Of a stretch of 64,000 nt of DNA, positions 31,211 through 40,287 are shown piece after piece. The translations under genes were made by a program, and so were the position numbers. Position 1 is the stretch's first letter, and the number at the start of each line of letters is the position of its first letter. This DNA comes from an uncultured Candidatus Saccharibacteria bacterium (GTDB lineage: Bacteria > Patescibacteriota > Saccharimonadia > Saccharimonadales > Saccharimonadaceae), in the NCBI GenBank assembly GCA_937889535.1, contig CALBZW010000022.1, forward strand, positions 24,235 through 88,234, written 5' to 3'. Under the pieces are notes generated by a model. It ran no database searches and was not told where the DNA came from. It was given only the letters and a program-made list of their open reading frames with translations.

Positions 31211-32239
31211 ATGGAAGATACGTTTAGTAATGAGGCGTTTTATGGGCTGATTTTGGCACTGAGCGCGTTTTTCTTGGCGACGTTCTTGACGCCGGTGTAC
31301 ACGTATTTTGCATATAAATATAAGTTTTGGAAGAAGCAGAAACAGACGACGGCGACGGGTGATGCGTTACCGATTATGACGAAATTGCACGCGAAGAAGT
31401 TCACGCGGCATTTTCCGACGATGGCGGGGGTGATTGGGGTGGTGACGGTGTTTGCGGTGACGTGGATTTGTAATTTGAATCGGGAACAGACTTGGTTGCC
31501 GCTAGTTGGGTTTATTGGGGGAAGTGTCGTGGGGTTGATTGATGATTTGATTAATGTGTTCGGAAGCGGAAAAGGTGCTGCAGGGCTGAGGGCGCCAGTG
31601 AAATTTGCGATGATTACGATTGTGGGCGCGACGCTAGGTTGGTGGTTTGCAGTGCGGTTGGGGTGGACAACGATTGAAATTCCGTTTATAGGAGCAATGG
31701 AAGTGGGCGTGGTGGGGATGATTGCGATTTTTACATTTGCAGTGGTAGCGACAAGCAATGCGGTGAATATTTCGGATGGACTGGATGGGTTGGCCGGGGG
31801 GCTGGCGATGCTGGCGTATGGGGCGTATGGAGTGATTGCGTTATTCCAAGGGCAGTGGATGTTGACCGGGTTTTGCTTGACGGTAGTAGGATGGTTGTTG
31901 TCGTATATTTGGTTCAATGTACCACCAGCGAGGTTTATGATGGGGGATGTGGGGTCGTTTGCATTGGGGGCGGGGTTAGGCGTAGTGGCGATGATGACAA
32001 ATGCGTTTTTTCTATTGCCGGTCATCGGGATTCTGTTTGTGGTGGAGGCGGGATCAAGTTTGATTCAGATGTTTTGGAAGAAAGTATTCCATAAGAAGCT
32101 GTTTATTTCGGCGCCGATTCACCACCATTTGGAGGCAAAGGGCTGGGGTGAGGCGAAGATCGTGATGCGGTTTTGGGTAATAGCGGGGGTGTTTGCAATT
32201 ATTGGCGTCTTTCTCGCGACGCAAGGAGGTATTGTATGA
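31211..32239 (+). CDS. mraY: phospho-N-acetylmuramoyl-pentapeptide-transferase
   Basis: 342 residues with about ten membrane helices. The conserved VGLIDDLINV, the NISDGLDGLAGG loop, the FMMGDVGS segment and the C-terminal APIHHHLEAKGW motif are MraY signatures. It makes lipid I from undecaprenyl phosphate and UDP-MurNAc-pentapeptide. The start follows the ftsI stop by one base, so translation is probably coupled. Confidence 0.95.
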   Translation: MEDTFSNEAFYGLILALSAFFLATFLTPVYTYFAYKYKFWKKQKQTTATGDALPIMTKLHAKKFTRHFPTMAGVIGVVTVFAVTWICNLNREQTWLPLVGFIGGSVVGLIDDLINVFGSGKGAAGLRAPVKFAMITIVGATLGWWFAVRLGWTTIEIPFIGAMEVGVVGMIAIFTFAVVATSNAVNISDGLDGLAGGLAMLAYGAYGVIALFQGQWMLTGFCLTVVGWLLSYIWFNVPPARFMMGDVGSFALGAGLGVVAMMTNAFFLLPVIGILFVVEAGSSLIQMFWKKVFHKKLFISAPIHHHLEAKGWGEAKIVMRFWVIAGVFAIIGVFLATQGGIV

Positions 32240-32281
32240 GTGGTGTTTGGGCTATGAGTAACGAGCTAAAGGAGGTATAGG

Positions 32282-32398
32282 GTGGGCGATAGTAGTAATA
32301 TGGTAAAGAATTTGCTAAAGGCGGCAGTTGGGATTTTATTTGCCATTTTCTTGGTAATGTCACTCGCGACGTTTGTGATGGATAATAGTTGGATGTAG
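32282..32398 (+). CDS. 38-aa single-helix membrane peptide in dcw cluster
   Basis: GTG 32282 follows AAAGGAGG by six bases and opens 38 codons: a short soluble start (MGDSSNMVKNLLKA), one hydrophobic helix and a short outer tail ending in DNSWM. It sits between mraY and ftsW on the same strand. The strong ribosome binding site and the single membrane helix make it a likely small divisome-associated protein; function unknown. Confidence 0.6.
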   Translation: MGDSSNMVKNLLKAAVGILFAIFLVMSLATFVMDNSWM

Positions 32399-32435
32399 GC
32401 GACTGGAGAGTAGAAGATGTTTTCGGAGGCTTGGA

Positions 32436-33656
32436 ATGAGGAAGCATAAGAGTGACAGAATTATCGGGGTATTGACGGTGATTTTGCTTGGGGTGGGGCT
32501 GATCGTGATTTATGCGATTGGGCCGATGCGGGCGAATGTGATGAATGCGACGTATGGCACAGATTATAGCGAGAATTATTTCTTTCTCAGGCAGTTATTG
32601 AATGTTGTATTGGCGATGGCGGTATTTATTGCGGCGTTTAAGTTACCGTATGCGTGGGTGAAGAAGTGGGGGAAAATGGTGCTAATCGTGGGGTTGTTGG
32701 CATGCGCGGCGTTGATGGTTTTATCGTGGACGGGGAGTTCGATGGCGAGCTGTGAGCTGGGGGCGTGTCGGTGGATTAAAGTTGGGGGAGGGATTAGTTT
32801 TCAGCCGGCGGAGATCGTGAAGTTTGGGTTGGTACTATATTTGGCGGAGTTAATGACGGAGCGAAAAAAACAAGGGAAATTGACAAGTTGGTCGGATTTT
32901 TGGTTGCCTTTTGTGATTGTGTGCGGATTATCGTTGGGGTTTGTAGTGGTGGTACAAAAGGACTTAGGGACAGGGGTGAGCATGATGGCAATTATTGTTG
33001 CGATGCTGTTCATGAGTGGGGTACCGATGCGGTATTTTGGGATGGCGCTAGGAGTAATAGGCGTGTGCGGAGTACTTGCGATTGTGAGTTCGCCGCATCG
33101 AATTGAGAGGCTGCTGACATTTAATGATGCGGACTCGAGCGATTCGTATCATATTGAGAATGCGATGATTGCAATTGGAACGGGTGGATTTTTCGGGGTA
33201 GGAATTGGAAATAGTGTGCAGGCGACAGGGTATTTACCGGAGTCGATTAACGACTCAGTGTTTGCGGTGATGGGGGAGACGTTTGGGTTTGTTGGGCTGG
33301 TGGCAGTAGTGGTGTGTTTCGCGGTGCTACTACTTCGGTTGCTTCGGACGGCGAATTATTTACATGACGATGAGGAGTCATTGGTAGTGATAGGAGTGTT
33401 CGCATGGGCGACGGCGCATGTGGTGGTGAATATCGCCTCGATGACGGGCTTGCTACCTTTGACGGGGATTACGCTGCCATTGTTGAGCTATGGGGGGACG
33501 AGTATGCTGTTCATGGCGGCGGCTCTAGGGCTGGCTCTCCAGCTTTCGTGTTATACTAGTAGGGAACCGAGAAAAGAGGAAGTAGTGGAAGCGAGAAACA
33601 GTAGCGCTGAGATAGTGAGGAGGCGGCAGCAGCCGGTGATAAGGAGGGAACGATGA
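32436..33656 (+). CDS. ftsW: peptidoglycan glycosyltransferase FtsW
   Basis: 406 residues with ten hydrophobic helices. VVQKDLGTGVSMM, ESINDSVFAVMGETFGF and the C-terminal GITLPLLSYGGTSM are SEDS-family landmarks. It polymerises lipid II at the septum with FtsI. The C-terminal tail is Arg/Glu-rich. It overlaps murG by four bases. Confidence 0.95.
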   Translation: MRKHKSDRIIGVLTVILLGVGLIVIYAIGPMRANVMNATYGTDYSENYFFLRQLLNVVLAMAVFIAAFKLPYAWVKKWGKMVLIVGLLACAALMVLSWTGSSMASCELGACRWIKVGGGISFQPAEIVKFGLVLYLAELMTERKKQGKLTSWSDFWLPFVIVCGLSLGFVVVVQKDLGTGVSMMAIIVAMLFMSGVPMRYFGMALGVIGVCGVLAIVSSPHRIERLLTFNDADSSDSYHIENAMIAIGTGGFFGVGIGNSVQATGYLPESINDSVFAVMGETFGFVGLVAVVVCFAVLLLRLLRTANYLHDDEESLVVIGVFAWATAHVVVNIASMTGLLPLTGITLPLLSYGGTSMLFMAAALGLALQLSCYTSREPRKEEVVEARNSSAEIVRRRQQPVIRRER

Positions 33657-34885
33657 AGGTTTTAGTAGTAGGGGGTGGCTCGGGTGGACATATTACGCCG
33701 GCGGTGGCGGTAGTGAGAGAATTGCTGGAGTTGAAGCCGCGGACGCGAGTGGAATTTTGGACAGATCGGAAGTATTATAAGAATGTTGTAAAAATTACAA
33801 CAGAAATTGGGGTGAGATGGGGTGGTAGAGAGGGGAATGGTCGAAATTATGTGCGAGTGAGAAGAATTTGTGCAGGAAAATTTCATCGATATGCGGGCTG
33901 GACGGCGAAGGATTACGCGAAAGAATGGCGGGTGGTACTGAAGGATTTGGTGTGGGGGAATATAGTAGGGTTCGTGGGGTTCGTTGGCGGTATAGTGCAG
34001 AGTTTCGTGAGGCTGTTGTGGCCAGGGAAGCGGCCGGATGTGATTTTCTTGAAGGGGGGATTCGTGGGGTTACCTGTGGGGTTGGTGGCGAGATTGTTCC
34101 GGATACCATATGTTGTACATGAATCAGATATGGTGCCAGGGTTGGCGAATCGATTGTTGATGAAGAAGGCAGCAGTAGTAGCGACTGGTTGGGGCGGAAT
34201 GGGTAGTATGCAGAACGCGGTGTGTGTCGGCATACCGGTAGCGCCGGAATTCAAGGCGGTGAGTGAAACGAAGCAGAAGACTCTGAAGAAGACTTTTGGG
34301 TTTGACCCAGAGCGACCATTGGTCGTGGTAACGGGGGGGAGTCAGGGGTCGTTGAATATTGATGAGGCGATGAGGGCAGTTTTACCAGAGATGTTGAAGT
34401 TTACGAGCGTGGGACTAGTAGCAGGACGTAAACATTATGAAACGATGGTGGAGCTGAAAAAATATGAGGAATGGGATAAGGCGAAGCTGAAGTCGAATTT
34501 TCGGATGTGGGAATTTAATTCGGCGATGCACGAGCTGATGGGTGCAGCGGATGTTGTAGTGAGTCGGGCGGGTGCGACGACGATTGCGGAGTTAGCGGCA
34601 TTAAAGAAAGCGGTGATTTTGGTGCCGTTTGAACAGTTGCCGGGTGGTCATCAGACAAAAAATGCGGAGAGATTAAGTGAGCGAGGAGCGGTGCTGATGG
34701 TGCCAGACGCGGAGATGCAAGAAAAGCCCGAGATGTTACTGGAGGCGGTGAGACATTTAGTGCGGGCTCCGAGGGAGCGGGAGACGATGGCGGAAAAGTT
34801 GCAGGCGGAGGCGCGACCAGATGCAGCGAAGAAATTAGCAGAGATAGTAATAGAGGTAGGGAACGATCCTTATCGGAAGAAATAG
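33653..34885 (+). CDS. murG: UDP-GlcNAc:lipid I N-acetylglucosaminyltransferase
   Basis: 410 residues, about 50 longer than usual. The GGGSGGHITPA loop at the start, VVTGGSQGS, the SRAGATTIAELAAL region and PGGHQTKNAE are MurG motifs. The extra length lies mainly between residues about 45 and 120, a basic and hydrophobic insertion before the HESDMVPG motif that could strengthen membrane attachment. It turns lipid I into lipid II. Its start overlaps the ftsW stop. Confidence 0.93.
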   Translation: MKVLVVGGGSGGHITPAVAVVRELLELKPRTRVEFWTDRKYYKNVVKITTEIGVRWGGREGNGRNYVRVRRICAGKFHRYAGWTAKDYAKEWRVVLKDLVWGNIVGFVGFVGGIVQSFVRLLWPGKRPDVIFLKGGFVGLPVGLVARLFRIPYVVHESDMVPGLANRLLMKKAAVVATGWGGMGSMQNAVCVGIPVAPEFKAVSETKQKTLKKTFGFDPERPLVVVTGGSQGSLNIDEAMRAVLPEMLKFTSVGLVAGRKHYETMVELKKYEEWDKAKLKSNFRMWEFNSAMHELMGAADVVVSRAGATTIAELAALKKAVILVPFEQLPGGHQTKNAERLSERGAVLMVPDAEMQEKPEMLLEAVRHLVRAPRERETMAEKLQAEARPDAAKKLAEIVIEVGNDPYRKK

Positions 34886-34897
34886 GGAATTAGAAAA

Positions 34898-35461
34898 ATG
34901 CGTGGGCAAAGTAAAAGCAGTGAACAGATGCGACGGGGGAGGACGATTGTTGCAGAGAGGGAACGGGCAGAATCGGAATCTGAGCGGATGCAGGCGCGGC
35001 GGCAGGCGCATCGGAAGAAAAAACGGTCGATGCTTGTCGGAGTGCTGTTTTTGGTAGTAATTGGGTTGTCGGCGTATTTAGGATTTAGAGAGTTGGAGAA
35101 TCGACGCGAGGAGACTTTGGAGCAGGCAAAGGCGGAAAAGTTGGAGGTGACGGTGCCGGTAATTGATGAGGATCAGAGAGGTCAGATTTCGGAGCGGGTG
35201 CGGGCGTATATTGCAGAGCTGGAGCGTGAATTCGCGCGTAAAGGATACACGGTAGAACGGGTAACCTTGCCGACGGGGATGATTCGGGCGATTTATGTCG
35301 ATTTAGAGGGGAGAGATGTGTTCTTAAAGATGAATATTGATCGGAGTGTAGAAGTGTCAGTGGAGGACGCGGAAAAAATGCTGAAATATTTGGATGAGCA
35401 TGATTTACATCCGGCTGAATATATTGATGTACGTCTTGAAGGCAAGGCTTATTATAAATAG
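34898..35461 (+). CDS. FtsQ/DivIB-like membrane protein
   Basis: 187 residues. A basic N-terminal third, one membrane helix at about 45-63 and an outer alpha/beta domain of about 100 residues. Position directly after murG and the topology are those of FtsQ/DivIB, but the domain is shorter than the usual POTRA plus beta domain, and no sequence signature is clear. It is therefore called by context only. There is no good Shine-Dalgarno; it is probably co-transcribed with murG. Confidence 0.45.
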   Translation: MRGQSKSSEQMRRGRTIVAERERAESESERMQARRQAHRKKKRSMLVGVLFLVVIGLSAYLGFRELENRREETLEQAKAEKLEVTVPVIDEDQRGQISERVRAYIAELEREFARKGYTVERVTLPTGMIRAIYVDLEGRDVFLKMNIDRSVEVSVEDAEKMLKYLDEHDLHPAEYIDVRLEGKAYYK

Positions 35462-36047
35462 GGGGATTTTAGGTTCCGTAGTTCTCTTTTATGTTCGGGT
35501 TTTGTTCGTGTGTGAAAAGTAGCCTAAAAGTTATTAGAATGAGCGGTGGCGTGGTAGATGCGCGACGGGAGGATTTTTAGAAAAATGAGCGAAAAAAGGG
35601 AATTTGGAGAAAAATTTGTAAAAAATGAGCTAGAGTTCGACTTACAGGGGTGACTGGGGTGGAGGCTTGGATGGTATGGATGTAACAGAGGTGGACCCTG
35701 ATATAGTGTCGCAAAATCTATATTGTACGACATTAAGTTTCAGTCAAAAAGATGAGTATTCATGCGTCTTCCCTCTAATAAAAAACGTGATAAAATGTGA
35801 ATATGTCGCCTTTGTTTAATGTTATGAAAATGTTAAAGAAAATCTACTTAGTTCTCCGTCGCGCTATGCTTCGTATTGGTCGCAATGTGCTAAGGTTTCA
35901 GTTTTGCCTGAAGTTCGAGGTGAAAGCGGGTCTAGATATAGATAAGACTAACGGGGAAGCAACAGGGGTGAAAAATCGGGGAATTGAGAAAAAGAAATTG
36001 CTAGATGGTGACGCAGATTAGAAATTTCATAATTCCCTCTCGCTTGG
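35462..36047. other. gene-poor stretch after the dcw cluster
   Basis: Apart from the doubtful 72-codon frame at 35803, nothing is recognised. A 22-codon frame at 35585 (MSEKREFGEKF...) has GGGAGG twelve bases upstream, too far for normal initiation. No terminator, tRNA or repeat stands out. It may contain decayed genes. Confidence 0.4.
35803..36021 (+). CDS. possible small basic protein
   Basis: 72 codons from ATG 35803, which lies six bases after an extended -10 (TGA-TAAAAT, 35791-35796), the same spacing as the leaderless housekeeping genes here. The product starts with a hydrophobic/basic helix (LFNVMKMLKKIYLVLRRAML) and ends hydrophilic. No homologue is recognised, and it could be chance. 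Confidence 0.3.
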   Translation: MSPLFNVMKMLKKIYLVLRRAMLRIGRNVLRFQFCLKFEVKAGLDIDKTNGEATGVKNRGIEKKKLLDGDAD

Positions 36048-36776
36048 CTAGATAATTTCGGCAAGTTTTTGTTGAAGTTGAAACTTAATCCATTCGGTAA
36101 GAGCAGTATAGCTACTGTCGGCAGCACAGTCATGAATGGCGGCGTGATAGATTTGTTTCTTTTCGGCATTATGGCGCGGAAACCCAGCAATGATCGGAAT
36201 ATATCCCAGAGACACGGAGAGTTGGTCGGTAACGACACGGGCGATACGTCCATTGCCATCGAAAAATGGGTGAATCCGGATGAAGTTATAATGAAAGCGT
36301 GCAAGGAAACGACAGGCTTCGTCGATATTCGTAGCCATAACGTAGGGTACGCTATTCGTGAGGTCGTGGGCGAGCGTATAAAGTTCATTGTAGACTTCGG
36401 CTCCGCCACGGGGAATGTGATGTAGGTCTTCGTCTCCTGGTGCGCCAAAGCGGACGTCGTGACCGCGAGTGCGTAATTCCCCGCTCTGGCGGTAAACTTG
36501 ACGGAAGAGTTTTGCGTGCATCCGCTTCCAATCGTTAATCCAGTCGGACTCGTTGCGACTGGCGAGACGAGTGCGAATTTCGACGGGTTGTTCAAGCTCT
36601 TTGGCGAAGTCGAGGATGATTGTATTTAACCCTTGTTCTTCGGCGTTGCGGACTAGGGGATGAATCGAGCTAATCGAGTAGCGCCGGCCGCTGCGATATT
36701 CTGGGGTTTTGCGGTATTTACGCCAAAGCGATTTAGCGGCGTCTTCTTCGGCAATTTCTGTGCGTTCCTCGCTCAT
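36048..36776 (-). CDS. Fic-domain AMPylase-type toxin
   Basis: 242 residues. The Fic motif H169-P-F-F-D-G-N-G-R is intact, with the preceding active-site helix and flap region. Fic proteins transfer AMP or other nucleotide parts onto protein hydroxyls. No clear (S/T)xxxE(G/N) self-inhibition helix is seen, so control from outside is expected. Its ATG overlaps the stop of the Panacea-domain gene upstream (ATGA), typical of an antitoxin-toxin pair. It is the last gene of a run starting at 40252. Confidence 0.85.
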   Translation of the reverse strand: MSEERTEIAEEDAAKSLWRKYRKTPEYRSGRRYSISSIHPLVRNAEEQGLNTIILDFAKELEQPVEIRTRLASRNESDWINDWKRMHAKLFRQVYRQSGELRTRGHDVRFGAPGDEDLHHIPRGGAEVYNELYTLAHDLTNSVPYVMATNIDEACRFLARFHYNFIRIHPFFDGNGRIARVVTDQLSVSLGYIPIIAGFPRHNAEKKQIYHAAIHDCAADSSYTALTEWIKFQLQQKLAEII

Positions 36777-37447
36777 TTATCCTTCTTTTTGGGCCATCCG
36801 GGCAGTTTAATAATGAACTTGCGCAGCTTGATGCTATCCTGGTCATCTGGGGCTTTATTTTGCGTCTCAGCGTCGGGATATTCGAGGTCGGTGCTTTCTT
36901 TCACGATGTCGGCGAGCATGCCGCGTAGGAGGGTAGCCTGAAGGGCGCCAATTTCGTTAGCTGGAGTTTTGATATGAATTTTTAGGCGTATTCCGCTATT
37001 CGGGAATTGGTTTTTGAGATCGGCAGTGGTGATGTGATATTTGTCGCCGTTGGCGTGTGTAGTCCAGCTAGGGTCTTGGCTGGCGCGGACAAGTTCGGGC
37101 GTGCGGTAACCTTGCAGAAGCCTGAGGGTTTTTTGGACGGCGTTGATGACTTCTGCTCTCGTATTGTTTGTAGTTTCCGGTTTATTTAAGATGTAGGTTT
37201 TATTCTCATATAGTAGGTTGGCTGGCATATCTTGGATGATGATTTCTGGGTGGTTTAAAATAATCTCTGGTAACCCATCGGGCGCTGGACCAAGAGGCAG
37301 CCGGATATAAGTAATATCTTTGGGTTGCATGAGTTTTTTGCGGATGAGTTCTTTGTGCACAAAATAAATAGCTTTAGTGAGACGAATTCGCGTGAGCGGC
37401 GTTTCGTTAAGCTGAAGTACGAGTTCGGCGAGCTGTTGGAGATTCAT
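36773..37447 (-). CDS. Panacea-like (DUF4065/SocA) putative antitoxin
   Basis: 224 residues. The N-terminal part (LAELVLQLNETPLTRIRLTK, AIYFVHKELIRK, TYIRLPLGPAP) resembles the Panacea/SocA-type domain, a general antitoxin scaffold that pairs with unrelated toxins. The rest is alpha/beta and not recognised. The overlap with the Fic gene and the order antitoxin-then-toxin support a toxin-antitoxin pair. There is no Shine-Dalgarno; it starts 13 bases after the TraG-like gene and may be translated by coupling. Confidence 0.55.
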   Translation of the reverse strand: MNLQQLAELVLQLNETPLTRIRLTKAIYFVHKELIRKKLMQPKDITYIRLPLGPAPDGLPEIILNHPEIIIQDMPANLLYENKTYILNKPETTNNTRAEVINAVQKTLRLLQGYRTPELVRASQDPSWTTHANGDKYHITTADLKNQFPNSGIRLKIHIKTPANEIGALQATLLRGMLADIVKESTDLEYPDAETQNKAPDDQDSIKLRKFIIKLPGWPKKKDK

Positions 37448-37459
37448 GGATGAAACGCT

Positions 37460-40252
37460 CTATCTGTTATTACGGAATTTTTTGTGACGGTTGTTTTTGG
37501 CTGGTTGGTTTTTAGTATTGTGCTGCTCCGAATTTGGGCGCAAGGTAGGTGAATTTGTATTTCCCTGTTCAGATTTTGAAGGTTTTTCGTCGGTTTCCGG
37601 TGTATTTGTGCTGGTCTTCTGAGCGGCGAGTGCGCCGAGATCTTTTAAGCCGAGTCTTTCTTTACCCTCGGCAGCATTGGGTGACATTTTGAGCTTACGG
37701 AAATCGCTCTGGGGGCTGGGGGTGTATTGGAATTGGGGTTTGTTCGGTTTTTGTTCGTTCCCTGTCATAGCATTGCCTTCGCTACCGGCGGCGCGGCCGG
37801 AATCGGATAATTCCTTTTTATATTTTTCGGATTGCTCAATTGTGACGCGAATTTCTTCTTCGACATCCTCACGGCGACGAGAATATAGGCGACGAGAACT
37901 TTCAACGATGCGATCAAAGTTGTCTTGTGGCGTGGTCGGGAGAGATAGGGTTGTAGCGGAGAAGGCCGGAGCTTTTTCGCCGTTAATAATCATCGAGATG
38001 ACAAAATGACGGTTGTTCATTTGGATAAGGTCAGACTGGTCAAAAACTGGCTCAAATTGCTTGGCGAGAATCGGAGCATCGTCGGCGGAGACACGGAAAG
38101 AGATTGTCGTACCGACGTTGCCGAAGACGGCGTCGCGAACCGAGTCGGTCATCTGGGAAATATATTGGTTGGCAACGGTAAGATTCAGTCCATACTTCCT
38201 GGCTTCGGAAAGAATGACGGCGAAGCTATCAGTGGCGAAGTTTTGGAACTCATCAACATAGAGATAGAATGGTCGGCGATCGGCAACATCTGGTATGTCG
38301 GAGCGGCTCATAGCGGCTAACTGTACTTTCGTCACTAAGAATGCGCCAAGAATACCAGCATTGTCTTCACCAATAAGACCTTTACTGAGGTTCACGACGA
38401 GGATTTTTCCTTCATCCATAATTTTACGGACATTGAAGCTGGATTTTGGCTGACCGATAATATTACGAATGATTGGGTTAGCGGTGAAGGCGCCAACTTT
38501 ATTCAGAACTGGAGCAATACTTTCGTTCACTTGTTTCTCGTTCCATTGGCCGAACTCGTGTTTCCAGAATTGTAAAACTGTGACGTCGCGGCAATAATCT
38601 AGAGTCTCCTTACGAAAATCTTTATCAGTTAGAATCCGAGAAATATCCAGTAACGTTGTCTCGGGGCGATCAAGCAAGGCTAGTAAGGTATATCTTAAAA
38701 TATGCTCAAGTCGTGGACCCCAAGAATCACCGAACATACGTTTCAAAACGCCAATGACTTCGGAACAGACGTTTGGTTTGCGGGCGGGATCGTCGAGTTC
38801 GAGCGGATTAAAGGCGACTGGGTAAGCAGTGTCGGCTGGGTTGAAGTAGACGACGTCCTGGATACGATGTTCGGGAACAAAGCGCAAGTTATTGATAGCG
38901 AAGTCGCCGTGCGGATCAATAATGCAGTAACCCTGGTTATAAAATACATCACTTAGCGCAAATAGCTCGAGCATGCCGCTTTTACCAGCGCCAGTTTGCC
39001 CGATGATATAGACGTGACGGCTACGGTCGCGACGATACATGCCGAATTGGTGATTAATGCCACGGAAATTCGTAAGGCCGAAAGCGGAGATATTCTCGTC
39101 GTGCGCGGGGTCACCAGTGACAAGCGGTAATTTAGCGGGTGGTTCGGCGGTTTTTGAGCTAGCCCAGACGATATTTGGGGTTTCGACGCTGGTGTGTGGT
39201 AAATGATAGACGCTGGCAAGTTCAGAAATATTAAGGATAAAACCGCGAGTGTTGAACTGGCGCATCTTGTAAGCGTCGAGATCTTCCATCTTAAAGCTGC
39301 CGCCAGTGAGATGGAAACCGTTGAGGTTGGTTGAGTTATATTGCTTGAACGTACCGACTAGGGCTTGCATGTTTAACTTAGCATTGGTCTGGTCGTTGCC
39401 GAGATAAGTTAGGCGAATTTTGACTTCATAGCCGAGCTTAGTGGCTTTTTCTTCGGCTTTGGCGATGCGAGTTTTGTCGCGTTCGGAAAGTTCGGCCTTT
39501 TCGCCATTAGTGCCGCCGGTAGGAGGCTGGAAAAGTGCACTAAAGATACCAATAATCCATTTCCAATCAATACCACCGCTGCTGTTACCGCCACCGAATA
39601 ATTTATTGCCACTTTTTACTTTTTGAACCCAACGGTCGGTGGTTTTCTTATGCCAGTCGTCAGGAATTGGGCGGGTGAGAATTTGGATCCAAAGTTCCTC
39701 AGAATTATCAGGGTTGAGTTTCGCTAAAGTACCAGTAATACCGGCGAGCGGGTCGACTTCAAAGTTCTCGAAAGTCTTAATCGGTAAAGCTTCGTTTTCA
39801 GTCAAATCGAGCTCGGCGGTATAGACGACGGGGTACTTTGTGCGGTCATCAACATAATCGTCATCCATTTTGTAGATTTGGACAGTTGGGTATTGGGCGT
39901 AAATTTGCCCCTCGACGAAGCTTTGGAGGATTTTTGGCACCCAGACATAGAAGCGAATCTGTCCGCCAGTCGAGACAATCTCAAAACTCAGGTGTTCTTG
40001 GACGCCATTGGAATTCTGTAATTCAGCCTTGTCACGTAGGATACCATGTAAGCTAGCGAAAAGCTGTTCGGCAGCAAGTTCCTTTTTGTCGTTGGCGCGC
40101 GGGATTTCGAGCATGAGGAGGACTGAATCGACATTGAGAACTTTTAGGCGGTTGAGTTTTTTATAATTACGATAAGTCAAAAAGCCAAGGATGGCGACTA
40201 GCGGAATCCAAACGATAGGCTGAATAATGAATTGTACAATTTGCGAAAACAT
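37460..40252 (-). CDS. TraG/VirD4-like DNA-translocating ATPase (DUF87 type)
   Basis: 930 residues. One N-terminal membrane helix (about 11-28), a large N-terminal domain, then Walker A GQTGAGKS with K424 and Walker B LYVDEFQNF, with SEARKYGLNLTVANQYISQM following as in TraM-binding coupling ATPases. The C-terminus is a Pro/Asn/Gln-rich tail ending in Lys/Arg. Such proteins are common in CPR genomes and are thought to move DNA or protein with type IV pili-like systems; no partner genes are nearby. ATG is eight bases after TATAAT (40261-40266, minus strand), predicting a leaderless message. Confidence 0.85.
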   Translation of the reverse strand: MFSQIVQFIIQPIVWIPLVAILGFLTYRNYKKLNRLKVLNVDSVLLMLEIPRANDKKELAAEQLFASLHGILRDKAELQNSNGVQEHLSFEIVSTGGQIRFYVWVPKILQSFVEGQIYAQYPTVQIYKMDDDYVDDRTKYPVVYTAELDLTENEALPIKTFENFEVDPLAGITGTLAKLNPDNSEELWIQILTRPIPDDWHKKTTDRWVQKVKSGNKLFGGGNSSGGIDWKWIIGIFSALFQPPTGGTNGEKAELSERDKTRIAKAEEKATKLGYEVKIRLTYLGNDQTNAKLNMQALVGTFKQYNSTNLNGFHLTGGSFKMEDLDAYKMRQFNTRGFILNISELASVYHLPHTSVETPNIVWASSKTAEPPAKLPLVTGDPAHDENISAFGLTNFRGINHQFGMYRRDRSRHVYIIGQTGAGKSGMLELFALSDVFYNQGYCIIDPHGDFAINNLRFVPEHRIQDVVYFNPADTAYPVAFNPLELDDPARKPNVCSEVIGVLKRMFGDSWGPRLEHILRYTLLALLDRPETTLLDISRILTDKDFRKETLDYCRDVTVLQFWKHEFGQWNEKQVNESIAPVLNKVGAFTANPIIRNIIGQPKSSFNVRKIMDEGKILVVNLSKGLIGEDNAGILGAFLVTKVQLAAMSRSDIPDVADRRPFYLYVDEFQNFATDSFAVILSEARKYGLNLTVANQYISQMTDSVRDAVFGNVGTTISFRVSADDAPILAKQFEPVFDQSDLIQMNNRHFVISMIINGEKAPAFSATTLSLPTTPQDNFDRIVESSRRLYSRRREDVEEEIRVTIEQSEKYKKELSDSGRAAGSEGNAMTGNEQKPNKPQFQYTPSPQSDFRKLKMSPNAAEGKERLGLKDLGALAAQKTSTNTPETDEKPSKSEQGNTNSPTLRPNSEQHNTKNQPAKNNRHKKFRNNR

Positions 40253-40287
40253 ATACCCTTATTATAGCATAAACGCCAGCGATAAAG

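Noticed and set aside
35585..35653. 22-codon frame (MSEKREFGEKF...)
   Set aside because: The Shine-Dalgarno is twelve bases away, and no homologue or operon context supports it.
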